The notes beneath the pieces were generated by a model. It was given only the letters and a program-made list of their open reading frames with translations, searched no databases and was not told the DNA's origin. From Didymella arachidicola (taxonomy: Eukaryota; Ascomycota; Dothideomycetes; Pleosporales; Didymellaceae): a DNA stretch of 64,000 bases. The stretch lies in NCBI GenBank assembly GCA_016630955.3, contig CM049986.1:992001-1056000 (forward strand). Direction: 5' to 3'. Shown here one piece after another: positions 56,101 through 64,000 of this stretch (within the stretch, counting starts at the first letter, position 1; every line of letters begins with the position of its first letter). The position numbers and the translations under genes were made by a program.

Positions 56101-56395
56101 CGAGCGCCTTGAGCATAGCCTCCGCCGACTCAGCAGAAGGGCCTATGTGTCTTCGGGGGAAGGTGTCGAGTGCCTCAGTAGGCTTCGCAGCGTCGGTGCT
56201 CTGCTTTGGTGTCTCGAAAACATCCTCAGCAGGCTGAACAGCTGCGGCTTGCTGAAAGGCCCTGAATTGCTGGCCAGAGCTCACAACTGCTCGCTGCGTG
56301 CATTTTGCGACTGTCGGGCGAGGAAGCTGGGCGATGCGTGTAGAACGAGCGAGCCTGGTGACAGAGCTCGCTGCCCTGAGGCACGCTGTGCGCAT
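53145..56395 (-). CDS. GCV2: glycine dehydrogenase (decarboxylating), P-protein of the glycine cleavage system
   Basis: Mitochondrial PLP enzyme that decarboxylates glycine and loads the aminomethyl group on the H-protein. Exons 53290-56395 and 53145-53236 give 1065 residues. The first about 45 residues are an Arg/Ser/Ala-rich presequence (MRTACLRAASSVTRLARSTR). The mature part begins with FPRRHIGPS, followed by YYNTNVPEVIKRN, TPYQPEISQGRLESLLNFQTMV, and HSMIPLGSCTMKLNS. The PLP lysine is in HLNLHKTFCIPHGGGGPG (about residue 799). The C-terminal exon adds AYGDTNLFCTC, expected for the family, after a splice at VTRLDDA. The frame is open further upstream, but the ATG at 56395 starts the presequence. 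Confidence 0.95.
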
Positions 56396-57655
56396 CGTGA
56401 TCTTTCTTCGTCCACAGGGACTAGCAACTGCTATGTGGGGTGCGGAGATCTGGGGAAATCGCGAGCGAAGAAGCTGGAGGAGGTCAATTGTGCTGCCATC
56501 GAGAATCTCGCTGGATGATGAGTCGTACAATGGCTGTCGTAACCTCGCTCAGGGAATCTGCAGCTTGGCCGGAACCTTCTTGAGGCTCTCACTGCTCGTA
56601 TCGTTGCTGTGGTATCGCAACGCGCTTGTTGAATGCCAAAATAGAGTCGCGTGCGTCAGAGACACGAGGGAGAATGAAGAAGAAAGGAAGCGGCCAAACC
56701 TCTCCTCGACAATTTCCAGCAATCGACCCAGCTAAGGTGTATCTGCATAACCAAACCGTAACCCGCCAGTATCCGCCGCCCTCGAACCATTCGGCGCCTC
56801 AGAGAGCACCGATAAGACGGCGCGCACCCTTGCCGAGCCAACGGTCGCTTGTCTTAGCTGGAAAGAACAACGCCAGACCGGTTCGCCTGCCGTAGCTGCA
56901 ACGAATATACCAATCAGGCAACATTATGCATCGAATTAGACCTGGAAGTGCAAACTGTTACTTGATCTTTGATGCTCACTCGAATCCGCTTTCTCCCCGT
57001 GCACCACCGCGCATGGACCCTGACGCGTTTGCGGGATCGATTGCCCGTCGGAGAGTGCAGCACAGTCCTCCGTCTTCTGATAGACGATCACCATTTCTCC
57101 TTGCTCATTGCTTTGAATGTCAACACTTCACCTTAGATTAGATTCTGAAAAGATCCAGAGCCTGCGATAGCTCTTTTGTTCCTTCTCAATCACACGACTA
57201 TTCAAAAGGACTTGAGATCGCTGTTATCGCAGCTTTGCATTCCATCGTACTAAAGCAGCAGCTCGCGAACCATTGGGGCCAGGGTCCACTTGATCCACAA
57301 TGGTAAGATGAGGACTGCTGCATACTACACTTCGCAAGACTTTCCGCGCGACTGAATCCAAAGAATCTTGAGCTTTGAGAGGGTTGTTCGGAGGAAGTCT
57401 CGCAGCAGCGCTTCCTGACTTGCGAACATGGAGGACCAAATGCCTCATTTCTCGTAAGACACGAAAGAGCCGGGCTCCTGGCTGAGAACGAAAGCAAAGA
57501 TATACAACAGCGGTTACTCGCTAGTAAAAGACACATACCTCTTCCCAACACGGTATCGATTGTGCGGGAGTATGCTACCAGAGATGAATGGTGCGCAGAG
57601 TCTGTGTACAAGTGTCGAAGGTTGAAAAAGTCTGCTTAGTCATCTCCTTAACAAC
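56396..57655. other. intergenic region upstream of GCV2, up to the transposon
   Basis: 1.26 kb with GCV2 promoter on the minus strand. Open frames at 56298-56735 and 57198-57611 show no recognisable features. No repeat seen. Confidence 0.45.
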
Positions 57656-57657
57656 TA

Positions 57658-57737
57658 ACGTGTTCCACCACCAAGTGGGCCACACCAGCAACCGGGCCAC
57701 CCCACCACAGCTGACGCGACGCTCTACACGATAGCAA
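57658..57737 (+). repeat. left terminal inverted repeat of the 57658-59490 transposon
   Basis: Pairs with about 59411-59490; the first 62 bp are identical, then a few mismatches to the start of the coding region at 57740. Confidence 0.92.
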
Positions 57738-57739
57738 CA

Positions 57740-59365
57740 ATGCCACAACCACAACGCCCTCTGTCGCCTCAAAGACAAGGTAGATGTCTTCTTGCTACTC
57801 AAGCGCTTCAGTTAAAGCAAGTACAAAGCCAGCGTTTGGCGTCGCGGCTATATTCTGTCCCTCGTACGACTCTTCAACGGCGGCTTCAAGGTATCCGCCC
57901 TAAACACGAGACTATGCCATACAATCGAAAGCTATTTTCTACTGAGGAGCAGTCTCTTGTACAATGGATCCTAGACCTCGACCGACGAGGCTTTCCACCC
58001 CAGGTTATCGACGTACGACGAATGGCAGACGCTCTACTCGCTAGCCGCGGCCAAGATCCTCCTCCTCCACCTGTAGGCAAGAACTGGGTGTCGCGCTTTG
58101 TCAACAGCCAGTCTGAGCTACAGACAAAGTGGAATAGGAAGTTCCACAGTCAGCGCGCTTGCTGCGAGGATCCTGTCGCTATCGCAGCGTGGTTCAAGCT
58201 CGTAGATGAGACGCGGCAGACCTATGGGATACTAGACGCAGACACGTACAACTTTGATGAGACTGGCTTTATGATGGGCGTCGCAGCGACGTCTAAAGTA
58301 GTCACGAGCTCAGATACAGCAGGTCGCGCTACTGTTATACAGCCAGGTAATAGAGACTGGGTCACGACGATTGAGTGTATCAACGCGTCTGGCTGGTGTC
58401 TTCCACCGTTCGTGATCCTGTCTGGTAAGCAGCACCAGGCTAGCTGGTACCACCACATCCCTATAGACTGGGTACTTGCTGTATCAAACAATGGCTGGAC
58501 AACTGATCAGCTTGGTGTTGAGTGGATAAAGCACTTTAATAGATATACAGCGCCTCGTACGCATGGAGTCTACCGGCTTCTTATCCTAGATGGCCATAGC
58601 AGCCACGCTACGCCTGAGTTCGACCAGTTCTGCATAGAGAACAAGATTATCACTCTCTGCATGCCAGCTCATACCTCTCATCTCCTCCAGCCACTTGATG
58701 TGAGCTGCTTCTCTCCTCTTAAGCGAGCGTACGGTCACGAGATCCAGGAGCTCGCCCGCCAAGGCGTCTACCACGTTGACAAGATAGACTTCCTCACGAC
58801 CTATACACGGATCCGGCCAGCAGTATTCACGCAGCAGAACATCCAGGCTGGCTTCCAGGCAACTGGGCTTATCCCTCCCTGTCCAGATCGTGTCCTATCG
58901 TCGCTTACTGTCGTCCGGACGCCGTCTCCACCAGCGACAACAACAGACAATAGCGTCGCATGGACTGCAGAGACGCCACGTACGATAGCGCAGCTTGAGC
59001 AGCAGGCTCGACATGTACAGGACCTGCTTCGTCGCCAGTCGCAGAGCCCAACAAGCCAAGCTATCCGCCAGCTTGTTAAAGGATGCCAGCTTGCTATGAA
59101 CTCAGCCACTATACTCGCAGAGGAGAATAGGAAGCTTCGTACGGCTAGTCAGCGCCAGCAACATAGAAGAAATCAGCAGCGTCAGTATATAGCTCGTGGA
59201 GGGGCGCTACAGGCTCAGCAAGGCCAGCAGCTCGCTGTAGAGGCAGAAAGGGTGGTCGCAGAGGTAGAACAAGCTCAGGCTACTCCAGGACGTAAGCGCG
59301 CACCACCAACGTGTACCAAGTGTCACGTTCAAGGACACTCAAGGACTCAATGTAGACAGTTATAG
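57740..59365 (+). CDS. pogo/Fot1-type transposase with C-terminal CCHC zinc knuckle
   Basis: 541 residues without any stop. An N-terminal Psq-type helix-turn-helix (about 1-55) and CENP-B-type domain (about 65-140) should bind the TIR. The DDE core has Asp in YNFDETGF (about 174), Asp in LILDGHSSH and Asp in LQPLDVSCF, with 35 residues between the last two (DD35D). A helical region rich in Gln and Arg follows. The end carries CTKCHVQGHSRTQC, a CX2CX4HX4C zinc knuckle of the kind seen in retroviral nucleocapsids. All catalytic residues are in place, so the protein could be active. Residues about 60-210 are nearly the same as the copy at the left edge of the window. Confidence 0.93.
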   Translation: MPQPQRPLSPQRQGRCLLATQALQLKQVQSQRLASRLYSVPRTTLQRRLQGIRPKHETMPYNRKLFSTEEQSLVQWILDLDRRGFPPQVIDVRRMADALLASRGQDPPPPPVGKNWVSRFVNSQSELQTKWNRKFHSQRACCEDPVAIAAWFKLVDETRQTYGILDADTYNFDETGFMMGVAATSKVVTSSDTAGRATVIQPGNRDWVTTIECINASGWCLPPFVILSGKQHQASWYHHIPIDWVLAVSNNGWTTDQLGVEWIKHFNRYTAPRTHGVYRLLILDGHSSHATPEFDQFCIENKIITLCMPAHTSHLLQPLDVSCFSPLKRAYGHEIQELARQGVYHVDKIDFLTTYTRIRPAVFTQQNIQAGFQATGLIPPCPDRVLSSLTVVRTPSPPATTTDNSVAWTAETPRTIAQLEQQARHVQDLLRRQSQSPTSQAIRQLVKGCQLAMNSATILAEENRKLRTASQRQQHRRNQQRQYIARGGALQAQQGQQLAVEAERVVAEVEQAQATPGRKRAPPTCTKCHVQGHSRTQCRQL

Positions 59366-59410
59366 CCTGCTTTATTATAAACTACGACTCTATTATCTTG
59401 TGTTGTTGTG

Positions 59411-59490
59411 GGGCTATCGCGTTGAGCATCGCGTCAGCTGTGGTGGGGTGGCCCGGTTGCTGGTGTGGCCCACTTGGTGGTGGAACACGT
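59411..59490 (-). repeat. right terminal inverted repeat of the 57658-59490 transposon
   Basis: Inverted partner of the left repeat, ending GGAACACGT directly before the TA duplication. Confidence 0.92.
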
Positions 59491-59492
59491 TA

Positions 59493-59953
59493 CACGTATC
59501 GAGCCCGAAACGTAGCTACAAGCAAGGTTTGGCTTTCCTACATCCACTCAAGAAGATCTTGTCTCAGCACAATCTAATCTGTAGCTTTCAGACTGCTGGA
59601 GTCGCACGCTGGATAGTTGGAACTGCAAGTCAATGTCATAGGTTTGCTCATTAGGTCTGTACCCAGACAGGCATCTCGGCATTCGTTTGATGAGAACAAT
59701 GCAAGGTGCTAGTTCGCCGAAAAAGAATTACTCCCAGTCAAACTAGTTCCCTGCTTGGCTACTCGTGCCGGAAAGTAGGCGCCAATGTACATTGCTAATT
59801 CTACGGGAGTATCTGTCATCCAAGCGCAAATATCCAATGCTGCTCTAGCACAACGGAAAACTTGGATAAACGCTTTCTTGAAATCTCTGGCATGGTCTGG
59901 CCTGACGTGCTTTATCGAGCGTTGAACCACTTTCTATGCCTCCTTCACACCCA
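59493..59953. other. intergenic region, no gene recognised
   Basis: 460 bp between the transposon and the transcription-factor fragment. Short frames only. Confidence 0.45.
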
Positions 59954-60805
59954 TCAAACATTTTGTCTTCCGGTGTCAACCCAGCTTTGGAGGTTAGCTG
60001 TGTTGACAGTCTCGCTTGCATCCAGACGAGCCATGACGTCTGTGAACGCCTTAACGTACTCCTGGGCGCGCTTCGCCGAAGAGTCAGGCGCCTCATATGG
60101 GCATGCCAGTAACCCAACTGCCACATCGCGTACCTTGTAGACAAGGTGAAGACCATTTGGTTTAATATCTGCTTGAGGGGTGTTGTGGAGTACGTGGAGG
60201 AGTTGGGTAGATATGTCCTCACGCTCATGCCAGTGCTGCTCAGGCGAAGTGAGAAAATCTAACTGATCTAGTAACATGCTTTGAAGCCATAGATGTGTAA
60301 CGTGAGTGTTCGCACGTAGTATACCCAGTTGAGAGGATGACAAAGTGTGTGAAGCGGAGCCAAGATCGGACGACGCGTATTGCCGAAAGGGCTTTGGAGC
60401 ATCGTCCAAGGCATACTTGAGGTCCCTCAAGCGGCGACTAAGGTGCGCGATCTGTGCAGCAGGCGATCGTTCGTGACAGCACAGGCATTCGCCCCTTATG
60501 TTGTCGTGTGGATCCTCAATAGCTAGCCAAAAGAGGCGCGAGTGAATGACGAAGTCTGTAGTCATGCTCACTTCTGACATCGGCGGAGAGAATGTCTCAT
60601 GCTGGAAAATCTGTTCGTCTTCGACTTCAATAGGCATGAGCGTCCTGAGGTTCGTCGTCGCCATGCTAGCATGATCCAGGAAAGAGAGTTTCTCTTTGCG
60701 AAAATTCTGTACCTCCGAATGTACGTACACTGGAAGGATGTCCCCTTTCGCCGATGCGCTACTTCGCCAAAAGTCGACTGTCTCCGCAAACTCGCGCGAT
60801 TCCAA
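59954..60805 (-). pseudogene. fungal-specific transcription factor fragment lacking the zinc cluster
   Basis: A 283-codon frame resembling the C-terminal regulatory part of Zn(II)2Cys6 factors: helical, with segments such as ILPVYVHSEVQNFRKEKL, FWLAIEDP, a CLCCHERSPAAQ pair and a C-terminal VRDVAVGLLACPYEAPD. The first codon of the open frame is TTG, not ATG, and no Zn2Cys6 motif is encoded in the 200 bp upstream. It begins about 200 bp from the start codon of the transporter, divergently, as sugar regulators often do. I therefore read it as a truncated regulator. Assignment to this family rests on general appearance; an unseen upstream exon is possible but there is little space. Confidence 0.5.
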
Positions 60806-60922
60806 TTTTCTGGGGACTCCACGTGGGCAGCCACACTGTCGGATGTCGCTTAGAGGTGACGATGGCCAAATAAAACGCTATATCGTGATAGCCAGAACCT
60901 GCCAGTGCCCATCAGAGACTCA

Positions 60923-60930
60923 TATATAAG
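60923..60930 (+). promoter_or_regulatory. TATA box (TATATAAG) of the decayed sugar transporter
   Basis: TATATAAG about 75 bp before the former start codon at 61005. The promoter element thus seems kept although the gene is broken. Confidence 0.5.
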
Positions 60931-61004
60931 GCGAGGCTGCCTCGACGATCGATCGGCACCACATTGTCCAATACTCATAGCATCACCAACCTCATTTGCT
61001 TGCC

Positions 61005-62721
61005 ATGGCTATCTCCAAGTCTCCGAGCGGGCTCAACGATGACCTCCTGGCCGTCTTGCCCGACAGTAGGCCATGATACACGAAGTTGCATCTCATCAAG
61101 TTGCACTTCTGCATCATTTCCCTATCATTGTTCTGTACGTAGCCCAGAGTATCCTCCCCTACGGCACCACTAACATGCGTTCAGCTTCCGCCAACGGCTA
61201 TGACGGAAGCCTCATGGATGGACTGCAGGCACTGCCTCAATGGGATACGTTCATGGACAAACCAGTCGGTGCTTGGCTCGGTTTCTTGAATGCTATCTAC
61301 TGGCTCGGGATGGGCCTTTTCTAACCCCTTGACTGCGTTTGTGGCCAACAGGTTCGGACGCAAGCTTGGTGTATACATCAGCTACATCTTCCTCTTCGCA
61401 GGATCCCTTGTTGTGCTGAGCGACAAGAACGTTGCATTCGTGCTATCTCGATTCCTTGTTGGCTGTGCTTCGGCCTGGTTCGGAAACGCCGTTCCCCTCC
61501 TTATCAACGAGATCTCTCACCCAGTCTACAGAGATATTCTGAGCGCATTGTTCATGTGCGGATGGTATGCGGGCGGCACTATTGCTGCGTTCGTCACTTT
61601 CGGTACTCGCAACATTGGGAGTGACTGGGCATGGCGTAACCCGTCTTTCCTGCAGTTGCTGCTGCCCTTGGTCGCACTGTCTGGACTCTTGTTGACTCCT
61701 GAGAGCCCTCGCTGGCTTGTCTCCGTGGATAGAAGCGAATAAGTAAGTCATCGGACGCAGCGACAGAACTGCTCTAACAATTCTCACAGGCTCGTACAAT
61801 TCTGACAACATACCACGCTGGCGGCGACCCTACATCGGCTTTAGTCGAGTATGAGATGATCGAAATCACCACTGCCATCCGCCTCGATTCAACACTGAAG
61901 GACGAAAGCTACACAGATCTTTTCAAGACAGCAGGCAACGGACGCCGCCTATTCATATCGATAACTCTTGGTATCTTCTCGCAGTGGTGTGGCAACGGTG
62001 TTGTCTCGTATTACCTGACCATTGTCCTGAGAACAGTCGGGATTACAAGTGTCACACACCTGACGTTGATTTCTGGTCTCCTACAAGTCTGGAATATTTT
62101 CTTTGCCGTAGGCGCTGCGCTTAGTGTCGACAGACTGGGACGTCGCCCACTCTTTTTGGTCTCGGCAAGCGTCATGCTTGGGGCGTACATCCTTGTGACT
62201 GCCCTTAGCGGTGCTTTCGCAGAATCTGGTAGTCCCTCCACTGGTATCGCTGTCATGCCTTTCCTCTTCGTATTCTTCGCAGGCTACGATATTGCTCTGT
62301 AAGTCTTGGTCCAATCCTTTATGACAAACAGCAGTGCTGACTAGTATGACACAGAACCCCGTTCCTCACAGCCTACCCGTGCGAGATCTGGCCATACAGG
62401 CTTCGCTCTCACGGTCTGATTGTCACTTGGATTACAGTAGTAGTCGCCAACTTCTTCAACACCTTCGTCAACCCTATCGCCCTTGAAGCAATTGCCTGGA
62501 AGTCTTACTTCGTATTCATCATTCTACTTGTTGCCAAGGGGTACACAATGTATTTCTTCTACTCGGAAACTCGTGGCTATACTCTGGAGCACATGGCAGC
62601 CATATTCGATGGCGATGATGCCGCGCCGTCATCTGAAGAAACGGCCGCGCGGGCAACAAGCGTGGGCTCAGTCTCAGAAAAAGACAAACATGTTACGAGC
62701 GCGCACGAGAAAAGAGTGTGA
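61005..62721 (+). pseudogene. MFS sugar transporter (lactose/hexose permease type), inactivated
   Basis: The exon structure is still readable: 61005-61134, 61185-61743, 61791-62298 and 62355-62721, with normal splice sites. Family motifs are GYDGSLMDGLQALPQW, FVANRFGRKLGVY, ESPRWLV, the CEIWPYRLRSHGL loop and FYSETRGYTLEHM. Three lesions break it: TGA at 61074-61076, where a Trp would fit (RP-W-YTKLHLIK); one extra base in the T run 61317-61320, which shifts frame between YWLG and SNPLTAF; and TAA at 61741-61743, at the end of an exon. Without these it would be a normal permease of about 520 residues. A sequencing error could explain the T run but not the two stops. It stands beside a broken regulator. 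Confidence 0.87.
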
Positions 62722-64000
62722 GATACTGTAGGATATCAAAAAGGTCCTGTTCACGGAGGAAGCTCGTCCAACGATCGCGGCGCCTAGCGAATGGTCTTCA
62801 AAGACAGGTGTTGGGAAGGCTCGTAAATGTTTCCAAGACGGTGCGTAGAAAGTGTGGTCTCTGCAAGTTTTTTCGTGCAACCAGGGTTCTTTTGTAATGT
62901 GCAGCATGTCAATATAGATCTCCAATACCGATTTGCATCTAGACTTCCTTTGTCACTCTTTTATACATCCCAAACTCAGCCAACATGCTTTATGCTTTGG
63001 CTCCGAGCTCTAGATCTCAATTTTACACTATCCAAGTCCTGTCCAGCTTAAAAAGTCCATTCTAGCATGATTGATAAGCAGTAGATGCCTTATGTTCTCA
63101 TTTTGGACAATGATGGCAAGCATGTGATTAGCCTTCCAATCGTCTGGTGTTATCTCAATAGCGGGAACAAGAGGCATTTACGGCGATAAAGCAATCTAAG
63201 TGCAGTGTGTGGTGGCCATTTATGTAGATGTCTGAAACGATTGCCGGTGTTAGTAAAAGTGCACTGAATCACCTTCATTTCTGGCACGATGGCCCTGAGA
63301 AGTGATCTTCTGTGATTTGGTTGAGTAGACAGTTTTTTGAATGGCTGTTTCCAACGCCTAGTCACTACTAAAATTTGCCTACAAGGTGTAAATGTGCCCA
63401 ATCGACAATTTGTAAGCAATATAGAGCCTTCGTCGGACGAGCGCGGCCCCGCATGGCAGTGCTATCGTCATCGCGCCTGCCTACTGTTTCAGGAAGAGCA
63501 TGATAAATTCGCCGAAGTCTAGATGCATAGTAAACGGTCTACAGCCTTGCACTACCATAAGTGAGCTCCATCCGTGGTCGTCAGAGCAAAAGTATTACAA
63601 ACGAACAACTATTCTCAGAGGCTGACAGCCAAGAATGTTTCAGCGGGACGCGCCATGTGTTTTTCGGTTGCTGACGATCCGGGGAAGGCTGATGTCCAGA
63701 CGTACGGTTCTTATTGGTTGTCTAGGGGCTGAGTGGTAGTACTGTCAGCAGCTAAGCAACAGACGACAAAGCGCACGACTCAGCCATGTTCGCTCCATCA
63801 TGGCGACGACAGCTACCACTCGCACGAGGATATCAAAGTCTATCTAACAATCGTATAAGATGGAGGCAACTTCGCACTCCATTAGTGTCCAACATCACAA
63901 CCCAACACAAGCAACATCTACATTTCTTTGTTTCATCTACTTCTCATTTCCTTCGAGTTTATCGCTTCTTTATCTCTTTGGAAAAGACAAAACCCCCAAC
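62722..64000. other. terminal region without recognised gene
   Basis: 1.28 kb. All frames are short and without motifs. The last 120 bp become rich in C and T (TTTCATCTACTTCTCATTTCC), like a leader, so a plus-strand gene may begin just outside the window. Confidence 0.4.

Larger units (their letters stand above)
57658..59490 (+). mobile_element. complete pogo/Fot1-type DNA transposon with intact transposase
   Basis: An 1833-bp element flanked by TA at 57656-57657 and 59491-59492. The inverted repeats extend about 78 bp, perfect over the first 62 (beginning ACGTGTTCCACCACC). Within the left repeat two 17-bp units (57668-57684 and 57685-57701) match at 13 of 17 positions. Inside, one uninterrupted 541-codon frame encodes the transposase. 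The intact frame and near-perfect TIRs point to recent movement or at least lack of decay. It resembles in size and type the pogo elements Molly and Pixie described in Parastagonospora nodorum, but I cannot compare sequences. Confidence 0.95.

Noticed and set aside
1..64000. tRNA, rRNA or CRISPR sequences
   Set aside because: I looked by eye for T-loop-like TTCGA motifs and regularly spaced repeats; the few TTCGA hits were inside genes or lacked partner stems.

Overview
This is a filamentous ascomycete window, most likely Dothideomycetes/Pleosporales. Genes carry short introns of about 46-60 nt with GT-AG (two GC-AG) borders and CTAAC-like branch points. They are densely packed on both strands, and pogo/Fot1-type DNA transposons sit between them. 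The taxon is inferred from gene content and transposon type; no marker gene here fixes the species.

Left part (1-20 kb). A pogo/Fot1 transposon runs off the left edge (1-716). It is followed by IMP 5'-nucleotidase (ISN1) with a run of microexons, Mediator subunit MED17, 6-phosphofructokinase, and a divergent pair formed by a short-chain reductase and the mitochondrial enoyl reductase ETR1. Next come a secreted yellow/major-royal-jelly-like protein, a second transposon family (13147-15274, transposase broken by one stop codon), a fused fumarylacetoacetate-hydrolase/alpha-beta-hydrolase gene, and a large proline-rich protein of unknown function with a C-terminal membrane segment.

Middle part (20-43 kb). 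This holds the eEF2 chaperone HGH1, an MFS transporter, a DUF3292-like membrane protein, an unknown protein with a C-terminal CxxC motif, DAHP synthase (first step of aromatic amino-acid synthesis), NSE1 of the SMC5/6 complex, a Pyp-type tyrosine phosphatase with a rhodanese-like domain, an unknown glycosylated membrane protein, and a Sec14-type phosphatidylinositol transfer protein (SFH5). An aminoglycoside-phosphotransferase-like fragment follows.

Right part (43-64 kb). This holds a TMEM135-like membrane protein, an amadoriase-type FAD oxidase, an UNC93-like MFS protein, a CorA-like membrane protein, a DJ-1/PfpI protein, glycine decarboxylase P-protein (GCV2), and an intact pogo/Fot1 element with perfect TA target-site duplication (57658-59490). 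The window ends with a decayed sugar-utilisation pair: a transcription-factor fragment divergent from a sugar transporter carrying three inactivating lesions. No gene is recognised in the last 1.3 kb.

Most genes are ordinary housekeeping loci that do not form a single pathway. The accessory content is the three transposons, the dead transporter/regulator pair and the phosphotransferase fragment. I saw no rRNA, tRNA or CRISPR array. Exon borders were read by eye from splice signals and reading frame; every multi-exon model reported as intact sums to a whole number of codons.
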